DNA of 35,746 nt. Source: Alphaproteobacteria bacterium. GTDB lineage: Bacteria; Pseudomonadota; Alphaproteobacteria; JAJUGE01. The DNA lies in NCBI GenBank assembly GCA_029268305.1, contig JAJUGE010000029.1:1-35746 (forward strand), read 5' to 3'. Shown in pieces: positions 27,618 through 35,423 of this stretch (positions within the stretch are counted from its first letter, which is position 1; the number at the start of each line of letters is the position of its first letter). Below the pieces are notes generated by a model. That model worked only from the letters and a program-made list of their open reading frames with translations. It did not search any database and was not told where the DNA came from. The translations under genes were made by a program, and so were the position numbers.

Positions 27618-28814
27618 CTACAGTCCCAACATGCGCTTGGCGATGATGTTGTGCTGGATCTCGTTAGAGCCGGCGAAGATCGAGTGCTTGCGATCGTTGA
27701 AGTAGTGAGCCGCGAGCGCGTTCGCGTATTCGGGACCGATCGGCTCCTCGTTCCAGCCCTCGCGCAGCGCCTTCATCTCGAACGGCTGCGCGTAGTTGCC
27801 GACCGCCTCCATCTTCAGCTCGCTGAGGCGCTGGGTGATCTCGGTCCGGCGGATCTTGATCATCGAGGACTCGAAGCCCATCTCGCGGTCCGCCGAGACC
27901 GCCGCCAGCAGGCGCAGGAGCTGGATTTCCAGGGTCTGGAGCTGGATCTCGATATCCGCGATCTTGCGAGCGAACTCCGGGTCCTGCGAAAGCGGTGCGC
28001 CATCCTTGACTTCATTCGCGGCGATCTGCTTCAGCTCCTTGAGCAGGCGCTTCTGCATGCCGAGCGCGCCGCCGCTCATCCGCTCGTGCCCGAGCAGGTA
28101 CTTGGCGATCGTCCAGCCCTTGTTGATCTCGCCGACGAGGTTCTCCTTCGGCACCCGGACGTTGTCGAAGAAGACCTCGTTGACCTCGTGCAGCCCCTCG
28201 ATCGTGATGAGCGGGCGCACCGTGAGCCCCGGCGTGTCCATGTCCATGAGCAGGAAGGAAATGCCCTCCTGCTTCTTGCCTTCGTTGCTAGTCCGCACGA
28301 GGCAGAAGATCTTGTTGGCGTGGTGCGCCGCCGTCGTCCAGATCTTCTGGCCGTTCACCACGAACTCGTCACCGTCGAGCTCGGCCTTCGTCTTCAGCGA
28401 CGCGAGGTCGGAGCCCGCCCCCGGCTCGGAATAGCCCTGGCACCAGATGTGCTCGCCCGAAAGGATCTTCGGCAGGTACTTCTTCTTCTGCTCCTCGGTG
28501 CCGAACTTCATCAGCACCGGGCCGCACATCGTGATGCCGAACATGATCAGACGCGGCGCGGCGGCGAGGTTGGATTCCTCGTCGTAGATGTATTTCTGCG
28601 TAACCGACCAGCCGGGGCCGCCATGCTCCTTCGGCCAGTTCGGCGCGACCCAGCCCTTCTCGTACAGGGTCTTGTGCCAGTACATGATCTCGTCGCGCGA
28701 ACAGCCGACGCCTTGTGCCACCTTCTTCGAGATGCTCTCGGGCAGCTTTTCCTTCAGGAAGGCGCGAACCTCCTCGCGGAAGGCGTTGTCTTCGGGCCCG
28801 AACTTGAGATCCAT
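27618..28814 (-). CDS. acyl-CoA dehydrogenase
   Basis: The third acyl-CoA dehydrogenase, 398 residues, with the same architecture and signature strings as the copies at 8003 and 10669: KFGPEDNAFREEVRAFLKEKLP, IWCQGYSEPGAGSDLASL, VVNGQKIWTTAAHHANK, GWTIAKYLLGHERMSG and a C-terminus FAGSNEIQHNIIAKRMLGL. The residue before the final G-S is Ala, again not the MCAD-type Glu. The open frame continues to 28955, but ATG 28814 has GGAG 7 bases upstream and starts the family sequence. It is divergent from the RraA-like gene. Substrate unknown. Confidence 0.94.
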   Translation of the reverse strand: MDLKFGPEDNAFREEVRAFLKEKLPESISKKVAQGVGCSRDEIMYWHKTLYEKGWVAPNWPKEHGGPGWSVTQKYIYDEESNLAAAPRLIMFGITMCGPVLMKFGTEEQKKKYLPKILSGEHIWCQGYSEPGAGSDLASLKTKAELDGDEFVVNGQKIWTTAAHHANKIFCLVRTSNEGKKQEGISFLLMDMDTPGLTVRPLITIEGLHEVNEVFFDNVRVPKENLVGEINKGWTIAKYLLGHERMSGGALGMQKRLLKELKQIAANEVKDGAPLSQDPEFARKIADIEIQLQTLEIQLLRLLAAVSADREMGFESSMIKIRRTEITQRLSELKMEAVGNYAQPFEMKALREGWNEEPIGPEYANALAAHYFNDRKHSIFAGSNEIQHNIIAKRMLGL

Positions 28815-28859
28815 GTTTCGCTCCGTGATACGGGGATGCCGGCGACGGCGATTTTGCCC

Positions 28860-28893
28860 GAACTTACGTGCGGTGTAGGTTGGACGCAAGTTC
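28860..28893. promoter_or_regulatory. inverted half-sites between acyl-CoA dehydrogenase and RraA-like gene
   Basis: GAACTT at 28860-28865 and AAGTTC at 28888-28893 are perfect inverted half-sites 22 bases apart, centred in the 122-base divergent gap. They could be an operator for both genes; the short arms make chance possible. Confidence 0.3.
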
Positions 28894-28936
28894 ACGGCCG
28901 GGGCAGTGCGGTGCCCGGCGAGCGGGAGGTGGGGAT

Positions 28937-29665
28937 ATGGAAGACAGGGCGTCACTGAGCGGGGAAGTCGCGGAAGCCCTCGCCTACGCCAGCACGGCCA
29001 CCGTCAGCATGCAACTCCTGAAGCGCGGGTTCCGCTCGGTCGCCATGCGAGGCGTAAGGCCACTTGCCAGCGCGGGGTCGCGGGTCGTCGGGCGTGCGTA
29101 CACGCTTCGCTACATCCCGATGCGCGAGGATCTGTGCGGGCCGGAAGTGTTGGCCCGGCCCGATTTCGCCCCGCGCGTCGCGATCGAGGCGGTGCCGCCC
29201 GGCAGCATCCTGGTGATCGCCGCGCTCGGGCACGCCGACACCGGCGTCGTCGGCGACATTCTCGCGGCTCGGCTCAAGCACCGCGGCCTCGCCGCGATCG
29301 TAACCGACGGCGGCGTGCGCGACGCGGCCGCGGTCGCGGAGGTCGGCCTGCCGATCTGGTGCGCCGGCGCCGCCGCGCCCGCCAGCATCACCACCCTGTC
29401 CGGCGCCGACCTGCAGACGCCCGTCGGCTGCGGCGGTGTCGCCGTTATTCCGGGCGACGTGCTGGTCTGCGACGGCGACGGCGTCGTCGTGGTGCCACAA
29501 GCGCTCGTGGACGAGGTGGCCGAGGACGCCCGGCGGCAGGAGCACCTGGAGAAGTTCATCCAGATGAGAGTGGCGCAGGGAGCGCCGACCAGAGGCCTCT
29601 ATCCGCCGAACGAGGCGACACTCGCCGCGTACGAGGAGTGGGCCAGAACGGAGGAGCCACGCTGA
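28937..29665 (+). CDS. RraA-like / HMG-CHA aldolase-fold protein
   Basis: A 242-residue member of the RraA-like superfamily (once called menaquinone methyltransferases), which includes class II pyruvate aldolases for 4-hydroxy-4-methyl-2-oxoglutarate. The fold signature is GVVGDILAARLKHRGLAAIVTDGGVRDAAAV, then CGGVAVIPGDVLVCDGDGVVVVP and a long C-terminal helix. The Arg-Asp of the metal/pyruvate site (GGVRD) is present, but the acidic residue usually found three positions later is Ala, so aldolase activity is uncertain. A role as a decarboxylase or hydratase is equally open. ATG 28937 is preceded by GGGAGGTGGGG. It is divergent from the acyl-CoA dehydrogenase at 27618. Confidence 0.88.
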   Translation: MEDRASLSGEVAEALAYASTATVSMQLLKRGFRSVAMRGVRPLASAGSRVVGRAYTLRYIPMREDLCGPEVLARPDFAPRVAIEAVPPGSILVIAALGHADTGVVGDILAARLKHRGLAAIVTDGGVRDAAAVAEVGLPIWCAGAAAPASITTLSGADLQTPVGCGGVAVIPGDVLVCDGDGVVVVPQALVDEVAEDARRQEHLEKFIQMRVAQGAPTRGLYPPNEATLAAYEEWARTEEPR

Positions 29666-29723
29666 AACGCGGCAGCCCGCTCCGACGGAACCGGCGTCAG
29701 ATCCGCTCGTTATCGCCTCGACC

Positions 29724-29747
29724 GCGGACAGGATGGCGGACAGGATG
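29724..29747 (+). repeat. 12-bp perfect tandem duplication at lipoprotein start
   Basis: GCGGACAGGATG occurs twice back to back (29724-29735, 29736-29747). Each copy contains an ATG, and because the unit is a multiple of three, both ATGs (29733, 29745) are in frame with the lipoprotein gene. Confidence 0.8.
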
Positions 29748-30227
29748 GAGGTACTCTTGAAGAAGATTGCAGTCGCGCTGGTGGCAGCACCGCTGGCACT
29801 CGCAGCCTGCCAGGACAGCAACGTCACCACCGGGCAGGCGATCGGCACGGCCGGCGGCGCAGCTGCAGGCGGGCTGTTGGGATCGCAGATCGGCAGCGGC
29901 ACCGGACAGATGGTCGCGACCGGGGCCGGCGTCCTGTTGGGGGCGCTCCTCGGCTCCGAGATCGGCAAGAGGCTCGACCCGGCGGACGAGCAGCGCGCCG
30001 CGGGCGCGTTCAACCAGGCTACGACCGCGCCGATCGGCGACACGATCGAGTGGAACAACCCCGATTCGGGCAATCGCGGCACGGTGACCCCGGTGCGCGA
30101 GGGCAGAACCGACGATGGTCGCCTCTGCCGTGAATACCGCACCACCGTCTACGTCGAGGGCAAGTACGAGGAGAGCCGCGGCACCGCCTGCCGCAATTCC
30201 GATGGTACTTGGCAGATGGTAAGCTGA
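29745..30227 (+). CDS. glycine-zipper 17-kDa surface antigen-like lipoprotein
   Basis: A roughly 160-residue lipoprotein. The N-terminus LLKKIAVALVAAPLALAAC is a lipoprotein signal peptide with lipobox LAAC (Cys22 from ATG 29745). Next is a glycine-zipper region (GTAGGAAAGGLLGSQIGSGTG and GVLLGALLGSEIGKRL) of the Rickettsia 17-kDa antigen type, which inserts in or lines the outer membrane. A small C-terminal domain follows (TVTPVREGRTDDGRLCREY, CRNSDGTWQMVS) with two Cys. Starts in frame are ATG 29733, ATG 29745 and TTG 29757. GGAGGT at 29747-29752 suits TTG 29757 at only 4 bases, so the exact start is open. It is followed within 35 bases by a peptidoglycan-binding protein. Confidence 0.87.
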   Translation: MEVLLKKIAVALVAAPLALAACQDSNVTTGQAIGTAGGAAAGGLLGSQIGSGTGQMVATGAGVLLGALLGSEIGKRLDPADEQRAAGAFNQATTAPIGDTIEWNNPDSGNRGTVTPVREGRTDDGRLCREYRTTVYVEGKYEESRGTACRNSDGTWQMVS

Positions 30228-30262
30228 TCGCCGTCCCGTATCGCAATCGAGGAGGTCCGATC

Positions 30263-30868
30263 GTGCCGCTTCCACGCCATGTGCCGGTGGCTATCGCCGC
30301 CGTCGTCGTCCTGTCGGGCAGCCTGGCCCTGACGCTCGGCGCCGCCCGAGGTGCCGATGCGGCACCGGCGCTGGGCAACGTCCTGCTGGCGCAGAGCGCG
30401 GAGGAGATGTCGCCACAGATGCGCTCGGCGCTGATCCGCGCACTTCAGGAAGAGCTGAACGCGAAAGGCTACGGCGCAGGCCCGGTCGACGGGGTCACCG
30501 GAGCGCGCACGCGGGCCGCGATCCGGGCCTACCAGCGGGACGCCGGCCTCCGCGTAACCGGGCAGCCCAGCAAGGATCTGCTCGATCACATGAAGTTCTC
30601 GTCCGAGGCAACCGAGCGGCGCGAAGCGCCGCCACCCGCCGCGAGCAGCACACCCACCGGCGACCGGGAGCTGGTGCGCTCGGTGCAGCGCGAGTTGCAG
30701 GTGCGCGGCTATTACAAGGGCGGGATCGACGGCATCGTCGGACCGAATACCCGCGAGGCCGTCCGTGCCTTCCAGCGTGATGCCGGCTTCGACGTGACGG
30801 GAACGGTGGACCAGCGTCTTCTGACTGAGCTTCGCGTCGCCGATCCGAACATCCGCACGGGAGGCTGA
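30263..30868 (+). CDS. exported protein with two peptidoglycan-binding domains
   Basis: A 201-residue protein. From GTG 30263, preceded 6 bases upstream by GAGGAGGT, the N-terminus reads as a signal peptide or anchor (VPVAIAAVVVLSGSLALTLGAARGADA). Two PG_binding_1 repeats follow: one at about 55-110 (ALIRALQEELNAKGY, then TRAAIRAYQRDAGL) and one at about 140-190 (VRSVQRELQVRGYYKGGIDG, then TREAVRAFQRDAGF), joined by a Pro/Ala-rich linker. These three-helix modules bind cell-wall peptidoglycan. No catalytic domain is attached, so it is probably a wall-tethering or accessory protein. It lies in a same-strand run with the lipoprotein and the PAP2 phosphatase. Confidence 0.85.
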   Translation: MPLPRHVPVAIAAVVVLSGSLALTLGAARGADAAPALGNVLLAQSAEEMSPQMRSALIRALQEELNAKGYGAGPVDGVTGARTRAAIRAYQRDAGLRVTGQPSKDLLDHMKFSSEATERREAPPPAASSTPTGDRELVRSVQRELQVRGYYKGGIDGIVGPNTREAVRAFQRDAGFDVTGTVDQRLLTELRVADPNIRTGG

Positions 30869-30892
30869 TCGCCCGGTTCGGCGGACCACGGC

Positions 30893-31774
30893 ATGGGGGC
30901 GACCACGGCAGAGGCGGTCGCCGCCCTCGTCGTCGTGGCACTCGTGCTCCTGGCGCTCCGCTTCGCGCTCCGGCGGCTGGTCGCCCTAGCCGCCCGTCTC
31001 GCACATGACCTGCCGCCGCGGATCGCCACCTCGCACCGTTGGCGCCGACTGCATCCTCTCAAGGCACTGCTCGCGGCCAGATGCCCGCGTCTCTATTCTT
31101 TCCTCGCCAGACGGTTCTCGACCGACTCCTTCACCGGCCTGCCCGCCACTCTGCTCGCAGCCGCCGCCATCTACGTCCTCTTTCTCCTGGGCGGTCTAGT
31201 CGAGGAGGTCGTCGAGGCAGATGAGGTCGTCCGGTTCGACACCGCCGTCAACAACTCGTTCGCTCCCTGGCGAGAGACCTTCCTCGCGGAGATCCTGTTC
31301 GGCATCACCCAGCTGGGCGACACGGCGACGCTCGTCGCCGTCGTGATCGTGTCGACGGGGTTCCTCTGGGCCTTCGGCCGGCCGCTCTTCATCCTGCCGC
31401 TGTGGGTCTGCGTCGTCGGCTCGCAGGCGACGACCTGGCTCGGCAAGTACGGTTTCGGGCGGACGCGCCCGGAGTTCGTGACCGAAGCGACCGCCCTCTC
31501 GCCCTCGTTTCCGAGCGCACATGCCACCGGCGCGCTCGCGGTCTACGGCTTCATCGCCTATGCGATCGTTCGCGACCTCCCGAGCCCTCGACAGCGCTTC
31601 GAGGTAGTCTACTGGACGAGCGTGCTGATCGCGCTGATCGCGTTCAGCCGCCTGTTTCTCAGCGTCCACTTCGCGAGCGACGTCGCCGCCGGCCTCCTCG
31701 TCGGTGCCTTCTGGCTCCTGGTCGGGTTCGGGCTCGCGGAAGCGTCCCTCAGCCGACTACGCGGTGGGGGCTAG
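30893..31774 (+). CDS. PAP2 family membrane phosphatase
   Basis: A 293-residue integral membrane lipid phosphatase of the PAP2 superfamily, which removes phosphate from lipids such as undecaprenyl pyrophosphate or phosphatidic acid. The three-part active site is complete: KYGFGRTRP (Lys185 to Pro193), PSAH (207-210), and SRLFLSVHFASD (Ser252, Arg253, His259, Asp263). Five or six hydrophobic segments surround it, plus a positively charged N-terminal cytoplasmic stretch after a first helix. No clear ribosome-binding site is visible before ATG 30893. It lies 24 bases after the peptidoglycan-binding gene, which suggests joint expression and a role in wall-lipid recycling (inference). The last 4 bases overlap the convergent aldehyde dehydrogenase. 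Confidence 0.9.
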   Translation: MGATTAEAVAALVVVALVLLALRFALRRLVALAARLAHDLPPRIATSHRWRRLHPLKALLAARCPRLYSFLARRFSTDSFTGLPATLLAAAAIYVLFLLGGLVEEVVEADEVVRFDTAVNNSFAPWRETFLAEILFGITQLGDTATLVAVVIVSTGFLWAFGRPLFILPLWVCVVGSQATTWLGKYGFGRTRPEFVTEATALSPSFPSAHATGALAVYGFIAYAIVRDLPSPRQRFEVVYWTSVLIALIAFSRLFLSVHFASDVAAGLLVGAFWLLVGFGLAEASLSRLRGGG

Positions 31775-33198
31775 ATCGAGAAGCCGCCCAGCTTCGTCTC
31801 GAGGTACTCGGCGATGCCCTCGTGCCCGCCCTCGCGCCCGAGACCACTCATCTTTGAGCCGCCGAATGGCGCCGCCGCCGCGGTCGGATTGATGTCGTTG
31901 ATGCCGACGATCCCGAAATCCAGCCCCTCGAAGATCCGCATGCCGCGGGCGATGTCGCGCGTGTAGACGTAGGAGGCGAGCCCGTAATGGGTGTCGTTGG
32001 CGAGCTCGAGCGCCTCCTCCTCGGTGTCGAACGCAATGATCGGGGCGACGGGCCCGAAGGTCTCCTCGCGGTAGATCAGCATGTCGCGAGTTACGTTGCC
32101 CAGAACCGTCGGAGCATAGAACGTGCCGCGGTCGAGCCCGCTCTCCATCAGCCGGTGGCCGCCGCAGAGCAGCTCCGCCCCCTTTGCCACCGCGTCCTTG
32201 ACCTGCCGGTCGACCTTCTCGATCGCCCCGCCATCCACCAGCGGGCCGATGCTGATACCATCCTCCATGCCATTACCGGCACGCATGCGCGTCACGCGGC
32301 TGACGAGCTCCTCGGTGAACGGCTCGATCACGCTCCGCTGAACGAAGATGCGGTTCGGGCTGATGCATGCCTGCCCGGTATTCAGGAACTTGACCAGCGA
32401 GGCGCCCTTGGCGGCGTGCACCGGATCGGCATCCTCGAAGACGAGGAAGGGCGCATGCCCGCCGAGCTCCAGCGAAATCCGCTTCATCTGCCGCGCGGCG
32501 CCGGCAGCCAACATCGTGCCGACCTCCGTCGAGCCGGTGAAGGTGAGCTTGCGCACCTTCGGATTCCTCAGAAACTCGTCGCCGATCGGCTCCGGATCCT
32601 GGGCGGTCACGAGGTTGACGACTCCCTTCGGGATCCCGGCGTCGTGCAGCACCTTGAACATCTCGATGGCGCAGGTCGGAGTCGCCTCCGCCGGTTTCAG
32701 CACGATTGTGCACCCGGCGGCGATTGCCGGCGCGATCTTCCGCGTGAGCATCGAGACCGGATAGTTCCAGGGCGTCACCGCTCCGACTACTCCGACCGGC
32801 TGGCGCAGCACGATGAAGCGCTGATCGCCGCGCGGCGCGGGTATGGTCTCGCCGTAGACCCGTTTGGCCTCTTCCGCATACCAGAGCAGGAAATCGGCGC
32901 CGTACTGGACCTCGTTCCGCGCGGCCCGGATCGGCTTCCCCTGCTCGGCAGTCATGGTGCGCGCGAGATCCTCCTTGCGCTCCATCATGATCTGCCAGGC
33001 GCGATAAAGAAGCGCCGAGCGCTCGTAGGCCGTCCGCCCCGACCAGCCCGGGAACGCCGCGTGGGCGGCATCAATCGCGCGCCGGGCATCGTCGCGGCCG
33101 CCATCGGGGACCTCGCCGATCTTCTCCCCGGTCGCCGGATTGATCACGGAGAAAGTCGCCCCACCCTTCGCGTCGGTCCATTCGCCGTCGATGTACAT
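31771..33198 (-). CDS. NAD(P)-dependent succinate-semialdehyde-type aldehyde dehydrogenase
   Basis: An aldehyde dehydrogenase of 475 residues, most like succinate-semialdehyde dehydrogenase (GabD). It shows VGAVTPWNYPVSMLTRKIAPAIAAGC, the cofactor loop FTGSTEVG, the general-base Glu244 in SLELGGHAPF, and the nucleophile Cys278 in FLNTGQACISPNR. IVGINDINPTAAAAPFGGSKMSGLGREGG near the C-terminus is the SSADH-like pattern. It would oxidise an aldehyde, possibly succinate semialdehyde from GABA or a related carboxylic aldehyde; the specificity is probable, not proven. GAGGT lies 5 bases before ATG 33198. It is 79 bases downstream of the lytic transglycosylase start region on the same strand, so co-transcription is possible. 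Confidence 0.92.
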   Translation of the reverse strand: MYIDGEWTDAKGGATFSVINPATGEKIGEVPDGGRDDARRAIDAAHAAFPGWSGRTAYERSALLYRAWQIMMERKEDLARTMTAEQGKPIRAARNEVQYGADFLLWYAEEAKRVYGETIPAPRGDQRFIVLRQPVGVVGAVTPWNYPVSMLTRKIAPAIAAGCTIVLKPAEATPTCAIEMFKVLHDAGIPKGVVNLVTAQDPEPIGDEFLRNPKVRKLTFTGSTEVGTMLAAGAARQMKRISLELGGHAPFLVFEDADPVHAAKGASLVKFLNTGQACISPNRIFVQRSVIEPFTEELVSRVTRMRAGNGMEDGISIGPLVDGGAIEKVDRQVKDAVAKGAELLCGGHRLMESGLDRGTFYAPTVLGNVTRDMLIYREETFGPVAPIIAFDTEEEALELANDTHYGLASYVYTRDIARGMRIFEGLDFGIVGINDINPTAAAAPFGGSKMSGLGREGGHEGIAEYLETKLGGFSI

Positions 33199-33277
33199 CG
33201 CTACCTCGGAAACTCAGCGCTCGATTCGAACGGGTCTTTTGGACCCTAAGACGTCCCCACGCAAGGTCGGAGGCGAG

Positions 33278-35311
33278 TCAGCGCACAGACGCCGCGCTGG
33301 CGAGCAGCTCCTCCGCCACGACCGGCGCCGTTCGCGCCGGATCGAGCCGGGCGCGGTAGACGTGCAGCCCTTCGAATACCCGCTGCACATAGTTGCGCGT
33401 CTCCTCGAACGGGATCCGCTCGATCCAGTCGACCACGTCCACATGCGGGCTGCGTGGGTCGCCATAGGCGCCGATCCAGGTGTCCACCCTGCGCGGCCCC
33501 GCATTGTAGGCAGCGATCGCCAGCACACGCGAACCGCCGAAGCGGTCGAGCAGTTCTGCCAGATAGGTCTGCCCAAGCAGGAGATTATGCTCCGGGTCCG
33601 TCGTCAGTTGTGCGCGCGAGTGAGCCGTACCGAGACGGCGGGCTATCTGCTCCGCGGTGCCCGGCATCAATTGCATAAGGCCTCTGGCTCCGGCATGGCT
33701 GACAGCCTGCTCGTCAAAGCTGCTCTCCTGCCGGATGATCGACAGGACGAGGGCATCCTCGAGGTGGGTTCGAAGGCGTAGATCCGGTACGGGAAAAAGC
33801 TCTTCGGGCAGGATCACGCCGTCCTGCCGGAGACGGCGGGCAGTATGCACCGCGTAGCTCGGCCGCCCCACAGCTCTGGCGAGATCGGCGACCAGTTTCG
33901 CCTCGACAGCAGTCGCGGCAGTAGTGCTGAGGTGACCGAGAAAGGCGACGAGGCGGCCTCGCTCACCCAGGCGTCCTAGAAGCCGGGCGACGCGGACAGG
34001 ACCCCGTTGCTCGAACGCCGCGCGATCGGCAGCGGTCGGCTCCGGCGCTCGCGACGGCAAAGCCGGCTCCACTCCCGCCAGCTTCGCCGAAGCGAGCTGC
34101 CCGTAGAAGGTGGTGCCGTGCTCGGCGGCATGGCGATACCAGCCTTCGGCCGAGGCCATGTCTCCCGCGGCCTCGGCCGCTCGGCCCAGCCAGTACGCTC
34201 CACGCCCGAGGCTCACCGGCGTCCCGACGTTCTTCTGGAATGTGTCGAAATGCTGCGCCGCTTCTGCGGGTCGGCGGAGAAAGCGCAACGCCACCCAGCC
34301 CGAGAACCATTCCGCCTCGGCGAAGCTGTATCCGTCGCTTGGGCTCATGCCGTGGACGCTCGAGAGGCGGTAAGCGGTAGCCGGATCGCCAAGATCCAGC
34401 GCCTCCCGCGCAGCCCATCGTCGGATCGGCCACCATTTCTCCGGTTTGTTCGCGACCGTCTGAGCGGTATTCAGCAGCTCGACCACACCATCGTGCATGC
34501 CTCGGCTGCGGCGCCAGGAAGCACGCTCGTAAAGCAGGCCCGGATCGCCTTGCAGATGCTGCGGCACCCGCCGGACCGCGTCGTCGACCCCGGCCTGGCG
34601 CGCCGCGAGCCTGATCCTCGCGTCGGCGAGTGCCTCGTACCCGGCACCGAGCATGGCGGCCTGCCGACGGGCGTCCGAATGCAGTCCCCGCCACAGCAGT
34701 TCGTCCAGTCGGCGCACATTGTCTTCGTGGCTGAAGAGGTGGCCATGCCGCGCCCGGATCCGGGCTTCTTCCTCGAGAGGAAAATCGCCCTCGATCCACG
34801 TCTGCCTGAGCAGCGCCTCGCCCTCCGCGGAACGGCCGGTCGCCATCAGGGCTTCGGCGTAGCGCACCTCCCCGAGGTCGCTCACGGGCGGATGTGCGGC
34901 GAACCACTCTGCCGCCTGCTGGTAGGGCATGGAGAGCGGCATGCGCTTCTCCGCCTGCCGCAGCAGCCTGCTGCGAAGCGGCCAGTCCGGCCGCCGACGA
35001 ATCAAGCCGGCAATCTCGTCGAAGCTCGCGACGGTGTCGCGCTGGGCAACGTCGGTCCAGAGCACCAGATCGGCAAACAAGGGATCGTCGTACCTGCGCG
35101 CGATCGCGAGTGCGGCGTCGAGGTCGCCCGCGTCGGCGTAGGACAGTGCCGTCCGGTACTGTTCCATGTCGACGTAGCCGAGGGAGTGCGCCGACACCGG
35201 CATCGATGCCGCCAGATCGGTCCGCTCGGCGGCGAGGACATTCGCCGGCAGAGCACCGAACATGCTCACGCAGGCGACGAGGGATGCGGCACGGAGCAAG
35301 AGGACGGTCAT
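33278..35311 (-). CDS. soluble lytic murein transglycosylase (Slt70-like)
   Basis: A periplasmic lytic transglycosylase that cleaves glycan strands to 1,6-anhydro-muropeptides. The 677-residue protein starts with a signal peptide (LLLRAASLVACVSMFGALPANVLAA), followed by a long alpha-helical superhelix of repeat-like helices (about 45-500), as in Slt70. It ends in the SLT lysozyme-like domain: LSIIRQESSFDEQAVSHAGARG, with catalytic Glu529, then LMQLMPGTAEQIARRLG, HNLLLGQTYLAELLDRFGG and LAIAAYNAGPRRVDTWI. ATG 35311 has GAGG 8 bases upstream. The envelope genes at 29745-31774 lie nearby on the other strand. Its leader carries a 16-bp tandem duplication (35326-35357). Confidence 0.95.
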   Translation of the reverse strand: MTVLLLRAASLVACVSMFGALPANVLAAERTDLAASMPVSAHSLGYVDMEQYRTALSYADAGDLDAALAIARRYDDPLFADLVLWTDVAQRDTVASFDEIAGLIRRRPDWPLRSRLLRQAEKRMPLSMPYQQAAEWFAAHPPVSDLGEVRYAEALMATGRSAEGEALLRQTWIEGDFPLEEEARIRARHGHLFSHEDNVRRLDELLWRGLHSDARRQAAMLGAGYEALADARIRLAARQAGVDDAVRRVPQHLQGDPGLLYERASWRRSRGMHDGVVELLNTAQTVANKPEKWWPIRRWAAREALDLGDPATAYRLSSVHGMSPSDGYSFAEAEWFSGWVALRFLRRPAEAAQHFDTFQKNVGTPVSLGRGAYWLGRAAEAAGDMASAEGWYRHAAEHGTTFYGQLASAKLAGVEPALPSRAPEPTAADRAAFEQRGPVRVARLLGRLGERGRLVAFLGHLSTTAATAVEAKLVADLARAVGRPSYAVHTARRLRQDGVILPEELFPVPDLRLRTHLEDALVLSIIRQESSFDEQAVSHAGARGLMQLMPGTAEQIARRLGTAHSRAQLTTDPEHNLLLGQTYLAELLDRFGGSRVLAIAAYNAGPRRVDTWIGAYGDPRSPHVDVVDWIERIPFEETRNYVQRVFEGLHVYRARLDPARTAPVVAEELLASAASVR

Positions 35312-35325
35312 GACGAGAGCCTCGG

Positions 35326-35357
35326 GTTCCGGTCGTCTTCAGTTCCGGTCGTCTTCA
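35326..35357. repeat. 16-bp perfect tandem duplication upstream of slt
   Basis: GTTCCGGTCGTCTTCA occurs twice in direct succession (35326-35341, 35342-35357), 15-46 bases upstream of the transglycosylase start. On the minus strand each copy reads TGAAGACGACCGGAAC. It looks like a recent slippage duplication in the 5' leader. Confidence 0.9.
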
Positions 35358-35423
35358 GATAGCTGTATCACGAGTCGGTGCCCTTCGGAGACGCCGTTTG
35401 AGCAGCTCCGCCGGCCGAGCACG

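Noticed and set aside
27465..28958. 497-residue plus-strand open frame
   Set aside because: It is antisense to the acyl-CoA dehydrogenase at 27618. Similar shadows lie opposite the other two acyl-CoA dehydrogenases.
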